Positions 1 through 8,162 of a DNA stretch of 64,000 bases are shown piece by piece. A program made the position numbers and the translations under genes. Positions within the stretch are counted from its first letter, which is position 1. Each line of letters opens with the position of its first letter. The stretch spans positions 62,001 through 126,000 of the forward strand of contig NZ_SDLV01000012.1 in the NCBI RefSeq assembly GCF_004916905.1, written 5' to 3'. The stretch comes from Chryseobacterium candidae (GTDB taxonomy: Bacteria; Bacteroidota; Bacteroidia; Flavobacteriales; Weeksellaceae). The notes under the pieces are model-generated. The model did not search any database. It saw nothing but the letters and a program-made list of their open reading frames with translations, and was not told where the DNA came from.

Positions 1-570
1 AATGAGAGAAACGCCATTTTGTTTTACATATCTGAAAAGTCTTTCTCTGAGTTCAATTTTTCTTGGGAAATCCAGATTACTGAATGGTTCATCTAAAATA
101 AGAAGCTTGGGAAGTACGGATAATGCTCTGGCAATAGCCACTCTCTGCTGCTGTCCGCCGCTTAGATATTTTGGAAGTACGTTGGCAAAGTCCTGAAGAC
201 CCACTACCTCAAGAAGTTCTGCTACGGTTTCTTTTTTTTGTTTTAAATTGATATTTGAAATAAATTTTCCTACGTTTTCAGCCACTGTAGCATAAGGCAT
301 CAGGTCAAAATTCTGTGCTACGAACTTCATTTCAGGCTCTCCGGGAACAAGATTTCCTTTCGGTCCCAAAAGCTTTGTTCCGTTAAAAATAATCTCTCCG
401 CTTTCCCAATCCAAAAGACCATAAATAAGGTTGAGAAGAGTGGATTTTCCACACCCGCTTTCACCGGCAAGAGCTATAATTCTGTTTTCTTCAAACCTTA
501 GATTAAGGTTCTGAAACAGGGGATTTTCTTTGTTGTGAGAGAAAAATAAATTGTTTATTTCTAATAGCAT
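1..570 (-). CDS. ABC transporter ATP-binding protein (3' end outside window)
   Basis: This is the ATPase subunit of an ABC transporter and would couple ATP hydrolysis at the inner face of the membrane to transport. The first 190 codons are present and the gene leaves the window at its left edge. Visible motifs are a Walker A (GESGCGKST, about residues 37-45), a Q-loop (VAQNFD), the signature LSGGQQQR and a Walker B (LLILDEP); the switch histidine would lie beyond the edge. Start chosen at the ATG whose first residues are MLLEINNLFF. No permease is visible, so the substrate cannot be assigned. A TACATTTG box lies only four bases before the start. Confidence 0.93.
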   Translation of the reverse strand, partial: MLLEINNLFFSHNKENPLFQNLNLRFEENRIIALAGESGCGKSTLLNLIYGLLDWESGEIIFNGTKLLGPKGNLVPGEPEMKFVAQNFDLMPYATVAENVGKFISNINLKQKKETVAELLEVVGLQDFANVLPKYLSGGQQQRVAIARALSVLPKLLILDEPFSNLDFPRKIELRERLFRYVKQNGVSLI

Positions 571-574
571 ATTA

Positions 575-582
575 CAAATGTA
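575..582 (-). promoter_or_regulatory. Bacteroidota -7 box (TACATTTG) of the ABC ATPase gene
   Basis: On the minus strand TACATTTG matches TAnnTTTG and ends four bases before the ATG at 570. If it is used, transcription would begin at or next to the start codon, giving a leaderless mRNA. I see no TTG at the usual -33 distance, so this is tentative. Confidence 0.4.
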
Positions 583-645
583 AGGTTTTTATGAAAACAT
601 AATTTTTTTTATTATATTAGCGGAACTAATAAAAATAAATCAAAA

Positions 646-1305
646 ATGAGAAAAAAACTGTTTTCGTTAGCTATTCCTGCATTATTTTTTGCTGCTGTAA
701 TGGTTTCTTGTAAAAAAGACAAACCACTTACCAGTGAGAGTAATGAAGTGACAACTACCAAAGAAGGTAGCCAGTTCACTTTGGATACGCTAAACAGTAA
801 GGTTGAATGGAAGGGATATAAAGTATTTAAATCTGAAAATACGAGCCATTTTGGAACCATAAAGTTTGAAAGTGGAGATGTAACGGTGAAAGACGGAAAA
901 CTGGAAAGCGGAAAATTCGTTGCTGATATGAACTCTTTAACTTCTGTGGACTTGAAAGACAGCCCGGAGGATTTAGGAAAATTAAATGGCCACCTGAAGA
1001 GCGGCGATTTCTTCGAAGTTGAAAAATTCCCGACAGCTTCTTATGAGATTACAAAAGTTACTCCGGCTACAGAAGGTGATTATAATACTATTTTGGATGG
1101 TAATTTAACCATTAAAGGAATTACAAAACCTGTTCAGTTTAAGGCTAATGTTTCTGTGAAAAATGGAGAGGTGAGTGTAGCTACTGAACCGAAAGATATC
1201 AAGAGAGAAGAGTTTGGGGTGAAGTTCCAGGCTCCTGCTGCAAACGGTGTGATCAAAGATGAGGTAACTCTTCAGATCAGCGTTAAAGCTTTAGAAAAGA
1301 AATAA
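646..1305 (+). CDS. YceI family lipoprotein
   Basis: The protein starts with a lipoprotein signal peptide ending in a lipobox (MVSC, Cys22), so it is expected to be membrane-anchored outside the cytoplasm. Residues about 45-218 form a YceI domain, a lipocalin-like barrel that binds isoprenoid-type lipids; typical segments are FTLDTLNSKVEWKGYKV near the start and the NLTIKGITKPV stretch. Length (219 residues) is normal for the family with a signal peptide. Its cargo cannot be read from sequence. It is transcribed alone, with a terminator behind it. The start is the only ATG placing the signal peptide at the N-terminus. Confidence 0.9.
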   Translation: MRKKLFSLAIPALFFAAVMVSCKKDKPLTSESNEVTTTKEGSQFTLDTLNSKVEWKGYKVFKSENTSHFGTIKFESGDVTVKDGKLESGKFVADMNSLTSVDLKDSPEDLGKLNGHLKSGDFFEVEKFPTASYEITKVTPATEGDYNTILDGNLTIKGITKPVQFKANVSVKNGEVSVATEPKDIKREEFGVKFQAPAANGVIKDEVTLQISVKALEKK

Positions 1306-1337
1306 TTTTTTTATTTAAGTGAAATAAGTGATTGAAG

Positions 1338-1369
1338 TCTGCCTCCGAAAAAGAGGCAGATTTTTTTTT
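1338..1369 (+). terminator. Rho-independent terminator after the YceI gene
   Basis: An 8-bp perfect stem (TCTGCCTC, 1338-1345, with GAGGCAGA, 1353-1360) with a 7-base loop is followed by nine T residues. Confidence 0.9.
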
Positions 1370-1397
1370 GACGGACTTATTATTCAACTTAAAATCG

Positions 1398-1405
1398 TAT
1401 TTTTG
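1398..1405 (+). promoter_or_regulatory. Probable -7 box (TATTTTTG) of pheS
   Basis: TATTTTTG matches TAnnTTTG and sits 25 bases before the pheS ATG, right after the preceding terminator. No TTG lies at the ideal 19-base spacing, so the -33 element is weak. Confidence 0.5.
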
Positions 1406-1430
1406 CAAAACATTTTGAAAGGGTAAAATA

Positions 1431-2441
1431 ATGATAGAAAAGATAGAAGAATTACTGGTCGAAGTAAATGGCTTCAATGCTACCTCTAAGGAAGATATCG
1501 AAAACTTCCGAATCAAGTACAATGGTAAAAAAGGAGTTCTTAATGATTTTTTTGAAAAATTTAAAGAAGTTCCTAACGACCAAAAGAAAGAATTCGGACA
1601 GAAGATCAATACTTTGAAGCAGGCAGTTGCCGTAAAACTGGAGGATTTGAAAAATGCTTCAGCATCTTCTGTTGTGGTTGAAAAGGAAGATCTTACAAGA
1701 CCCGCTTTTCCATTGGAATTGGGTTCCAGACATCCGATCAATCTCGTTAAAAACAGAATTATTGAAATCTTCAAATCGATTGGCTTTGCTGTAGCAGACG
1801 GACCTGAGATTGAAGATGACTGGCATAACTTTACAGCGCTTAACCTTCCGGAATATCACCCGGCAAGAGATATGCAGGATACTTTCTTTATTGAGCAGAA
1901 TCCGGATATTCTTTTGAGAACACATACTTCTTCAGTACAAACGCGTTATATGGAAGAAAATCAGCCGCCGATCAGAATTTTATCTCCGGGAAGAGTGTTC
2001 AGAAATGAAGCAATTTCTTCACGATCTCACTGTATTTTCCATCAGATTGAAGGATTATATATTGATGAGAATGTAAGCTTTGCTGATCTAAAGCAAACGA
2101 TTCAGTTCTTTACCACTGAGCTTTTTGGAAAATCTAAAATCAGAATGAGACCTTCTTTCTTCCCGTTCACAGAACCTAGTGCTGAAATTGATGTGTATTG
2201 GGGATTAAACTCTGAAACAGATTACAGAATTACAAAAGGGACAGGATGGCTGGAGATTATGGGATGCGGAATGGTAGACCCTGCCGTACTGAAAAATGTG
2301 AATATCGATGCTGAGAAATATTCAGGATATGCATTCGGAATGGGTATTGAAAGAATTACGATGCTTCTTTACCAGATGAGTGACATCAGAATGTTCTTCG
2401 AAAACGACATCAGAACACTTGAACAGTTCAAAACACTATAA
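1431..2441 (+). CDS. pheS: Phenylalanine--tRNA ligase alpha subunit
   Basis: This is the catalytic alpha subunit of the class II (alpha beta)2 phenylalanyl-tRNA synthetase, which charges tRNA-Phe in the cytoplasm. An N-terminal coiled-coil region (about 1-90) binds tRNA. Class II motif 2 is seen in the [21 protein letters not shown] region and motif 3 in [14 protein letters not shown] near the C-terminus. The 336-residue length is normal. The beta subunit gene (pheT) is not adjacent: a strong terminator follows and the next gene is on the other strand. Separate pheS and pheT loci are common in this phylum. Start MIEKIEELL is preceded by an AT-rich spacer. Confidence 0.98.
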   Translation: MIEKIEELLVEVNGFNATSKEDIENFRIKYNGKKGVLNDFFEKFKEVPNDQKKEFGQKINTLKQAVAVKLEDLKNASASSVVVEKEDLTRPAFPLELGSRHPINLVKNRIIEIFKSIGFAVADGPEIEDDWHNFTALNLPEYHPARDMQDTFFIEQNPDILLRTHTSSVQTRYMEENQPPIRILSPGRVFRNEAISSRSHCIFHQIEGLYIDENVSFADLKQTIQFFTTELFGKSKIRMRPSFFPFTEPSAEIDVYWGLNSETDYRITKGTGWLEIMGCGMVDPAVLKNVNIDAEKYSGYAFGMGIERITMLLYQMSDIRMFFENDIRTLEQFKTL

Positions 2442-2447
2442 AAAATC

Positions 2448-2482
2448 AAACCTCCGGAACTCCGGAGGTTTTTGTTTTTAAT
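2448..2482 (+). terminator. Terminator after pheS
   Basis: Stem AACCTCCG (2449-2456) with CGGAGGTT (2463-2470) and a small loop, followed by a T-rich tail. It begins seven bases after the pheS stop. Confidence 0.9.
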
Positions 2483-2690
2483 TACTGACCTAAGAAACAA
2501 AACGTAATTAAAAACTGATCTTATTGAAAAATTTACACGTGTCTGTTTCTTATGCCCATACTTAGGATCAACTGCTGTTGAATCGAAGTATTGACATGTC
2601 GCAGTTCTTTACCTGCCTCTATTATAAAGACAATAAGAAATAGGTATCTGTTACATTATAAATTATAAAAATACTGTAAAAAGCTAAAAA

Positions 2691-3305
2691 TTACCTTTTT
2701 ACAATACGGAAAGCAATATCTCTTCCCATTCCCTGAATAATGGCAAGATTAATCCAGGACAGCGCGAACTTTTCAAGTAACTCCACTTTATCACCTTTTC
2801 CAAAATCGTAACACTTTCCAAATCCACAGGCTAAAGCAAGTTCTTCTGCTGTTTTTTTTGCTTTTTCACTGTCTCCGGCCATCAGCATATCGATAGGCTC
2901 GCCATTATAAAAAGGATCGAGTATATTTTCATATCCTGTAGTATTGAAAGCTTTCACCACTTCAGCATTACAGGTGTCAGACAAATAATGGTAGACTGTA
3001 GGATAAGGATCAGGTTTTTTTCCAATAGAATTGGTAGCATCTATGATGATTTTCCCGGAAACATCTCCCCAGCTTCCTGCAATTTCTCCTATCACCTCAG
3101 GTGGGGTTGCTATCAGAATTATCTCGCTCTGCTTTACTGCATTTGCAACTGTTGTGAAACGGTCTTCTCCTATCTGGGTAGCCAGTTTAATATTTTTTTC
3201 ACTCAGCGGAAATTGTGATCCGATTAAAACGTTATATCCTTTTTTGATCCATTGTTGAGCCAATGCTCCGCCGACATTTCCACTTCCGATAATTGTAATT
3301 GTCAT
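2691..3305 (-). CDS. NAD(P)-binding reductase of the F420/NADP oxidoreductase-like family
   Basis: The N-terminus carries a Rossmann dinucleotide-binding motif (TIIGSGNVGGALAQ, Gly-x-Gly-x-x-Gly at residues 7-12), and the whole 204-residue protein resembles the COG2085 family, which includes F420H2:NADP oxidoreductases. Members in bacteria without F420 are thought to use other acceptors, so the substrate is unknown. A segment IIIDATNSIG is typical of the family. It lies 17 bases downstream of the DJ-1-like gene on the same strand, and the pair is divergent from an HxlR regulator, which suggests a stress- or redox-responsive operon (inference). Confidence 0.8.
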   Translation of the reverse strand: MTITIIGSGNVGGALAQQWIKKGYNVLIGSQFPLSEKNIKLATQIGEDRFTTVANAVKQSEIILIATPPEVIGEIAGSWGDVSGKIIIDATNSIGKKPDPYPTVYHYLSDTCNAEVVKAFNTTGYENILDPFYNGEPIDMLMAGDSEKAKKTAEELALACGFGKCYDFGKGDKVELLEKFALSWINLAIIQGMGRDIAFRIVKR

Positions 3306-3322
3306 AAGGTATATTTAATGTA

Positions 3323-4081
3323 TTATTGATGTAAAAGTGATATAACCAATTCAGCAGCTGCGGCACCTGAATTCTGCTGCTGTCCTGTAATAAGATTACC
3401 ATCCTGTATAGCATATGAACTGAATGGTGCTGCTACTTTAAAAGTGGTATCAGGAATTTTTCTCGCTTCAGCTTCTATTCTGTAAGGCTGAATTTTTACC
3501 CCTGCTGCCTGATCTGCAAAATCTTCCTCTGCATCAGCAAATCCGGTCCATATTTTATTTTTTACAATCAGATCATTATTGCTGGTTTTTGCTTCGAGCA
3601 ATAATGTTGTGGAATGGCATACTGCTGCACTGGGTTTTCCTTTTTCATAAAAGCTTACAAAAAGATGCTGCAGATCTTTGTTGCCTCTAAACGTATACAT
3701 TGGTCCCTGTCCGCCTACCAGAAAAATAGCATCATATTCTTCATGGTTTACTTCTTTAATACTTTTTGTATTTTTGAGAAGACTGTTAAAATCTTCTTTC
3801 TGCATATATCCCAGACTGATAATATCCCCGGCGGAATATCCGCTCGTATCTGTAGGATCTGAATAATTGTCCATTTTCAGATCTCCTCCTTCTGTAGATA
3901 CAATTTCGGTTTCATATCCTGCTTCCTGAAATACATAAAGAGGATGAGTAAGCTCGGAGGCCCAAAAACCAATAGGCCAGCCCGTTTGTTCGCTTACAGC
4001 CGGTGAGCTTGCTACCATTAAAATTTTCCCTTTGTACTGAGCATTATGAAAATGCACATATTTGTTTACTTCTTTTGTCAT
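3323..4081 (-). CDS. DJ-1/PfpI family protein (type 1 glutamine amidotransferase fold)
   Basis: A 252-residue DJ-1/PfpI superfamily protein resembling the Hsp31/HchA branch, whose members act as glyoxalase III, deglycase or chaperone. The nucleophile elbow AVCHST carries Cys155, and the conserved acidic partner is Glu43 in FWASEL. The order of blocks (LMVASS near 21-26, the Glu, then VGGQGPM at 122-128 and the Cys elbow) fits the family. There is no signal peptide, so it is cytoplasmic. It is the first gene of a two-gene operon under the divergent HxlR regulator. A second, secreted relative lies at 46136-46888. Confidence 0.85.
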   Translation of the reverse strand: MTKEVNKYVHFHNAQYKGKILMVASSPAVSEQTGWPIGFWASELTHPLYVFQEAGYETEIVSTEGGDLKMDNYSDPTDTSGYSAGDIISLGYMQKEDFNSLLKNTKSIKEVNHEEYDAIFLVGGQGPMYTFRGNKDLQHLFVSFYEKGKPSAAVCHSTTLLLEAKTSNNDLIVKNKIWTGFADAEEDFADQAAGVKIQPYRIEAEARKIPDTTFKVAAPFSSYAIQDGNLITGQQQNSGAAAAELVISLLHQ

Positions 4082-4112
4082 TTTTTGATCATTTTGTATT
4101 CTAAGTTTTACC

Positions 4113-4142
4113 TTGCAAAATTGTATATAATATTTATATTTG
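4113..4142 (+). promoter_or_regulatory. Promoter of the HxlR regulator gene (TTG-N19-TATATTTG)
   Basis: TTG (4113-4115) and TATATTTG (4135-4142) are separated by exactly 19 bases, the consensus layout of Bacteroidota housekeeping promoters. The start codon is at 4213. Confidence 0.75.
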
Positions 4143-4144
4143 TA

Positions 4145-4188
4145 AAGTACTTAACGAATAAGTATGATACTTACTTTTAGGAAAGTAA
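4145..4188. promoter_or_regulatory. Cluster of palindromes, candidate HxlR operator
   Basis: Three inverted repeats follow the -7 box directly. They are AAGTACTT (4145-4152), the perfect 15-bp palindrome TAAGTATGATACTTA (4159-4173), and TTACTTT-TAGG-AAAGTAA (4171-4188). They share the AAGTA half-site. Placement across the transcription start fits autorepression by the HxlR protein and control of the divergent operon; binding itself is inferred. Confidence 0.6.
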
Positions 4189-4212
4189 TGATCAATTCAT
4201 CAGTTTTCGATA

Positions 4213-4554
4213 ATGCCGGATTTTATCTATAAAGGAAAAATTTATTATAATCCTGTTCAGTTAGTTATTGAGCAGGTAGGGGGAACCTGGAAAGCACCCA
4301 TTCTTTGGAGACTTAAAACAAAAGTTTTAAGATACAGCGAGCTGAAAAAGGACATTCCTCATATTTCAGACAAGATGCTTACAACACAACTCAGAGAATT
4401 GGAAGAAGATGGATATATCCTCAGGAAAGTTTTCGCTCAAGTACCGCCAAGAACGGAATATTCACTTACAGAGAAAGGGGTGGAGATTGTTGCGATTATT
4501 GAAGTGGTAAGAAATTTCGGACTTAAGCTCATCCAAGAACAGCAAAAAGAGTAA
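4213..4554 (+). CDS. HxlR family winged-helix transcriptional regulator
   Basis: A 113-residue MarR-like winged-helix protein of the HxlR/YodB group. The recognition region reads ISDKMLTTQLRELEEDGYI, followed by the wing (VPPRTEYSLTEKG), both diagnostic. HxlR proteins are dimeric DNA-binding regulators, often responding to quinones, aldehydes or oxidants through a cysteine near the N-terminus; this protein contains no cysteine at all, so any sensing must be by another route. The gene is divergent from a DJ-1-like/reductase operon, its likely target, and palindromes lie in the shared spacer. Confidence 0.9.
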   Translation: MPDFIYKGKIYYNPVQLVIEQVGGTWKAPILWRLKTKVLRYSELKKDIPHISDKMLTTQLRELEEDGYILRKVFAQVPPRTEYSLTEKGVEIVAIIEVVRNFGLKLIQEQQKE

Positions 4555-4580
4555 AATACCATCATTGGCACACAAAAATA

Positions 4581-4606
4581 CCTGCATGATCGCAGGCATT
4601 TTTATT
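4581..4606. terminator. Short bidirectional terminator between convergent genes
   Basis: CCTGC (4581-4585) pairs with GCAGG (4592-4596) around a 6-base loop, flanked by A-rich sequence on the left and T-rich sequence on the right. It lies between the HxlR gene and the convergent DUF3108 gene. Confidence 0.6.
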
Positions 4607-4617
4607 TTTACGTGGTA

Positions 4618-5388
4618 TTATTTTATAAACTTTAAAGGATATTTTACATTCTTGTAATCATCAATGCTGGCTTTCAGTGAGCCTACTGCAAGCTCTGCTT
4701 TCAATAGCATTGGAACATGGTTAGCATCATTGGAAACCCACATGGTAACGCCTTCTTTTTCTTTAAATACTCTTCCGCTTTTTACAGAAGGAATAATCTT
4801 CAAACAGTTAATAGTACCGAATTTTGTCTTTAAATTTTCTGTTCCGGTTACTTTTAACTGGAAAGGAAACATTTCGTCATCAATCCATACATTCATATTA
4901 ATGATCGTTCCTACTTTCAGTTCATCCGGGCTTTTACTTCTTAAATAATAAAAGCAGGAAAGCATATCCTGAACACCTTTTACGGATTTTAAAACCTTAG
5001 AACCATTGGCCGGTGTCTTTTTATCTGTTAAAATCAACGTATTATTATCGTGATTAAAAACGGTTTCAAAATGCTGGCGATAGCTTCCCTCACGTACATT
5101 TCTTACATAGAAACTTGGTAATCCCGTTTCTGTATTGATAAAACTTTCATATAAATCTTCTACTTTGAAGAATGCTTTTACAGCACCTGTTGTCTGTCCT
5201 GTTCCTTTTACATAGAGATGAGGAACCCCTTTGTAGGTAGTTTGCTTTGTAGTAAGGTTGGCAGTTCCTGCATTAAGGAAACCGTAGTGAATTCTAAGAG
5301 TAATAGATTCGCCGTCTGCGATATTATCAATCTGAGCCGAGCCTAAAAAGAATATAAATACAGCAAAAAGGTTCAAAATTTTATTCAT
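4618..5388 (-). CDS. DUF3108 domain-containing secreted protein
   Basis: A 256-residue protein with an N-terminal signal peptide (cleavage expected after GSA, near residue 18) and a DUF3108 domain over the rest (LRIHYGFLNAGTANL near the start, then the GTINCLKIIPSVKSGR segment). The domain is predicted to be a periplasmic beta-rich fold similar to lipoprotein-carrier proteins; its function is not established. The gene is alone, convergent with the HxlR gene. There is no lipobox, so it is probably soluble in the periplasm. Confidence 0.82.
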   Translation of the reverse strand: MNKILNLFAVFIFFLGSAQIDNIADGESITLRIHYGFLNAGTANLTTKQTTYKGVPHLYVKGTGQTTGAVKAFFKVEDLYESFINTETGLPSFYVRNVREGSYRQHFETVFNHDNNTLILTDKKTPANGSKVLKSVKGVQDMLSCFYYLRSKSPDELKVGTIINMNVWIDDEMFPFQLKVTGTENLKTKFGTINCLKIIPSVKSGRVFKEKEGVTMWVSNDANHVPMLLKAELAVGSLKASIDDYKNVKYPLKFIK

Positions 5389-5499
5389 AACAAGACATTT
5401 ACAAAAACACTGCCAAATTTAAAATCTTAAATGATAGATATTTGACAAATCTCAGGTTTTTATTTAGAATCAATTAAATATGCTTCGCATTAAAATTAG

Positions 5500-5507
5500 T
5501 AAATTTG
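5500..5507 (+). promoter_or_regulatory. Probable -7 box (TAAATTTG) of the reductase-ferredoxin operon
   Basis: TAAATTTG fits TAnnTTTG and precedes the ATG at 5542 by 34 bases. The -33 position lacks a clear TTG. Confidence 0.5.
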
Positions 5508-5541
5508 CAGTTACATGTCTAATTAAATTATCTTAAAGATT

Positions 5542-6597
5542 ATGATAACCACTGATATATTGATCATAGGTGCGGGACCTACAGGACTTTTTGCAGTTTT
5601 TGAAGCTGGTTTATTAAAAATGAAGTGCCATATTATTGATGCGCTTCCTCAGCCGGGAGGGCAATTGGCTGAACTTTATCCTAAAAAACCTATTTTCGAT
5701 ATCCCTGGTTATCCTTCAGTAAATGCCGGAGAATTGGTAGATAATCTGATGGAGCAGATCAAGCAGTTTCAGCCTGGATTTACCTTGGGTGAAACAGCTG
5801 TTTCTTACACTAAAGTAGATGATGAGTGGTTTGAAGTGATCACGAATAAAGGAACTGTTCACAGATGTAAAGCGATTGCGATTGCAGGTGGTTTAGGTAC
5901 TTTTGAACCGAGAAAACCTACTTTTGAAAATATTGCAGATTACGAAGAAAAAGGTCTTGAATATTTCGTTAAAGAACCTGAACACTTCAGAAATAAAAAG
6001 GTTGTTATTGCTGGTGGTGGAGACTCGGCACTGGACTGGAGTATTTTCCTTTCTAATGTTGCCAGTGAAGTAACTTTGATCCACAGAAGAAACGAGTTCA
6101 GAGGAGCTTTGGATTCTGTAGAGAAAGTTCAGGATCTGAAAAATCAGGGGAAAATCAAATTAATTACGCCTGCGGAAGTTACCGGTATTAAAGGGGACGG
6201 AAAAGTAGAAGCGATCACTGTAGAAGTAGAAGGGCAGGAAGCTTACGATATTGAAACAGATTATTTCATTCCTTTATTCGGATTGACACCAAAATTGGGT
6301 GAGATCGGAAACTGGGGATTAAATATCGAGAAAAATGCAATCGTTGTAAATAACGCTTTGGATTATCAGACCAACATCGATGGTATTTATGCTATCGGGG
6401 ATATCAATACTTATCCAGGAAAACTGAAGTTGATCCTTTGTGGTTTCCACGAAGCTACTTTAATGTGTCAGAGTGTGTATAACAGACTCAATCCGGGTAA
6501 GAAATTCGTATTAAAATACACAACGGTAAGCGGAGTAGACGGATTTGACGGAAGCCGTAAGGAAGCAGAGAAGGCAGTTGTGAAAAAAATTGACTAA
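5542..6597 (+). CDS. Thioredoxin reductase-like ferredoxin--NADP(+) reductase
   Basis: A 351-residue FAD/NAD(P)-binding protein of the thioredoxin-reductase-like ferredoxin-NADP reductase group (YumC type). It has an FAD Rossmann motif at the N-terminus (LIIGAGPTG), an NADPH motif in the middle (VVIAGGGDSALDW) and the C-terminal FAD-contact segment (YAIGDI). The CxxC of true thioredoxin reductase is absent, as expected for this group, and the length exceeds the roughly 310 of TrxR. It would move electrons between NADPH and ferredoxin. A ferredoxin gene begins 12 bases downstream and is the probable partner. Confidence 0.9.
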   Translation: MITTDILIIGAGPTGLFAVFEAGLLKMKCHIIDALPQPGGQLAELYPKKPIFDIPGYPSVNAGELVDNLMEQIKQFQPGFTLGETAVSYTKVDDEWFEVITNKGTVHRCKAIAIAGGLGTFEPRKPTFENIADYEEKGLEYFVKEPEHFRNKKVVIAGGGDSALDWSIFLSNVASEVTLIHRRNEFRGALDSVEKVQDLKNQGKIKLITPAEVTGIKGDGKVEAITVEVEGQEAYDIETDYFIPLFGLTPKLGEIGNWGLNIEKNAIVVNNALDYQTNIDGIYAIGDINTYPGKLKLILCGFHEATLMCQSVYNRLNPGKKFVLKYTTVSGVDGFDGSRKEAEKAVVKKID

Positions 6598-6609
6598 TTT
6601 TGCAGGATT

Positions 6610-6939
6610 ATGTCAGACGTTAATATTAAAATCACCGACAGAGAAGGGGTAACCCACGAAGTTGTAGCGCCTACGGATATGTCCATGAATCTAATGGAAA
6701 TTATCCGTTCGTATGAATTGGCAGAAGAAGGTACTATTGGGGTATGCGGAGGAATGGCGATGTGTGCTTCATGCCAGGTATATGTAATTAACGATCCCGG
6801 TCTGGAACCAATGGGAGATGAAGAAGATGCCATGCTGGCTGAAGCTTTCCATGTGAAAGACAACAGCAGACTGGGCTGTCAGCTGCATATTGCCGATGCC
6901 ATGGAAGGACTCGAAGTGGAAATTGCTCCTTATCCTTAG
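6610..6939 (+). CDS. Adrenodoxin-type [2Fe-2S] ferredoxin
   Basis: A 109-residue ferredoxin. The four cluster ligands are visible as Cys-x5-Cys-x2-Cys (CGGMAMCASC, about residues 38-47) and a last Cys in LGCQLHI about 40 residues later, the adrenodoxin/putidaredoxin arrangement. Such ferredoxins serve Fe-S cluster assembly, P450s or other oxygenases. It sits 12 bases behind the reductase gene, so the two form a self-contained NADPH-to-ferredoxin electron pair; the final acceptor is not visible here. Confidence 0.93.
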   Translation: MSDVNIKITDREGVTHEVVAPTDMSMNLMEIIRSYELAEEGTIGVCGGMAMCASCQVYVINDPGLEPMGDEEDAMLAEAFHVKDNSRLGCQLHIADAMEGLEVEIAPYP

Positions 6940-6963
6940 AAAATATTTTTTAATCTTAATAAG

Positions 6964-6998
6964 AAACCCGCCCGGATTTTCCGGACGGGTTTTGTTTT
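6964..6998 (+). terminator. Terminator after the ferredoxin gene
   Basis: AAACCCG-CCCGG pairs with CCGG-CGGGTTT around TTTT with a single mismatch, then a T-rich tail. It is also placed to stop the convergent minus-strand gene. Confidence 0.88.
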
Positions 6999-7002
6999 AT
7001 AT

Positions 7003-7371
7003 TTATTTCTGAGAACATATATATTCGTGTCTGATTAGAGTGTCTTCTTTAATGATTTCTAAGTAACTTTCATCTTCATTCTTTATAAAGTAATCTCCCT
7101 GTTCTATTTCATCTTTATAGGAAACCCACCATTGGCCGTTGTCATAACATTCACAAGGTTGAATGCTTTCAGGAATAGTTCCCTTTAATTTAAGAGATTT
7201 TATACCTTCAATACTTTCGACTCTAATTTTACATTTTTGCTTCTTAACTCTTTCCATCGCAGTCTTACAATCTTCCATAAAATAAGAAGAAAGAGCAGGA
7301 ACAATAACGAATATCGTTACAAATACTGTGGTAACTCCGAGCATTTCTTTATTAACGTTGTAGTTATTCAT
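7003..7371 (-). CDS. Hypothetical single-pass membrane protein
   Basis: I do not recognise this 122-residue protein. A hydrophobic segment at about residues 11-31 (VTTVFVTIFVIVPALSS) looks like a single membrane helix or uncleaved signal anchor. The rest is a small polar domain with five cysteines (DC, KC, PCEC and IC contexts), likely on the outer face. It follows the LOG-family gene on the same strand with a 17-base gap and may be co-transcribed. Codon use is like the neighbours. Confidence 0.6.
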   Translation of the reverse strand: MNNYNVNKEMLGVTTVFVTIFVIVPALSSYFMEDCKTAMERVKKQKCKIRVESIEGIKSLKLKGTIPESIQPCECYDNGQWWVSYKDEIEQGDYFIKNEDESYLEIIKEDTLIRHEYICSQK

Positions 7372-7388
7372 GTAAAAGACTATAAAAC

Positions 7389-7970
7389 TTAAATTTCTTC
7401 CTTAGAAATCCACTTCCCAACCGTAGGAGCCTTGTAATTTCTCATCTTTTCCAGCAAATCATCAATGGTATTGCTGATCAGCAGTATGTCTCTGTTGATT
7501 TGCTTTAAAAATCCTTTATCTACCATGGTCTGAACCAGTTTGATCAGATCATCATAAAAGCCGTCAATATTCAACACTCCGATGGGTTTTTTATGAAGTC
7601 CAAGCTGTGCCCATGTGATCATCTCAAAGAATTCTTCCAATGTTCCGTAACCACCGGGAAGAACGATGACTCCATCACAAAGTTCGTTCATTTTGGTTTT
7701 TCTTTCGTGCATGGTTTCCACAATGATAAGTTCTGTCAGGTTTTTATGGGCAATTTCTTTGGATTGTAAAAACCGGGGTAAGACTCCTGTTACTTTACCT
7801 TTTTCACTTAAAGCACCGTTAGCAATTGTTCCCATTAAACCAGTTTCCGAACCACCATAAACCAGTTGTATATTTTCTTTTGCTAAAGTTTGTCCCAGCA
7901 GAAATGTCTGTTCTTCATAAATTTTATCTGTGCCGAAACTTGAGCCACAGAATACGGTTATACTTTTCAT
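7389..7970 (-). CDS. LOG family protein (cytokinin riboside 5'-monophosphate phosphoribohydrolase type)
   Basis: A 193-residue Rossmann-fold protein of the TIGR00730/LOG family. The family signature PGGYGTLEE is present, as is the preceding METMHERK-type segment that carries the catalytic Arg; the N-terminus FCGSS is also typical. LOG proteins hydrolyse N6-modified or plain nucleoside 5'-monophosphates to base plus ribose phosphate; in bacteria the natural substrate is often AMP-like. It is cytoplasmic. The small membrane protein follows 17 bases downstream. Confidence 0.9.
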   Translation of the reverse strand: MKSITVFCGSSFGTDKIYEEQTFLLGQTLAKENIQLVYGGSETGLMGTIANGALSEKGKVTGVLPRFLQSKEIAHKNLTELIIVETMHERKTKMNELCDGVIVLPGGYGTLEEFFEMITWAQLGLHKKPIGVLNIDGFYDDLIKLVQTMVDKGFLKQINRDILLISNTIDDLLEKMRNYKAPTVGKWISKEEI

Positions 7971-7997
7971 TGTATATGATTTGTTTTTTATGGTTTA

Positions 7998-8090
7998 GAT
8001 GCTTCGACAAGCTCAGCATGACATCTCTAATACTAATGTTTTTTTTAGAGATAATTTTTAGCAGTGTCATGCTGAGCCTGTCGAAGTATC
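7998..8090. repeat. Intergenic long inverted repeat (26-nt arms)
   Basis: The left arm is 7998-8023 and the right arm 8065-8090. The arms match as inverted copies at 24 of 26 positions, both containing GCTCAGCATGACA or its complement. A nested inverted pair, ATCTCTAA (8023-8030) with TTAGAGAT (8045-8052), lies in the loop. A related left half recurs at 31039-31079. It is a non-coding repeated element of REP/MITE type (family assignment inferred). Confidence 0.8.
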
Positions 8091-8162
8091 TTTATTTCAA
8101 TTAAAACTAAAAATATCCAAAATCATAAGACTTTGGATATTCAATATACTCATTTTACTATT

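Noticed and set aside
1283..1774. 163-codon open frame opposite pheS
   Set aside because: pheS is certain over this stretch; the opposing frame has Ser/Phe-rich content typical of an antisense shadow and no start context.
2500..2690. A minus-strand open frame of about 38 codons (GKELRHVNTSIQQQLILSMG)
   Set aside because: It reads like coding sequence but has no start codon with a plausible signal upstream, and I cannot match it to any family. It could be a gene remnant, but evidence is too thin to list.
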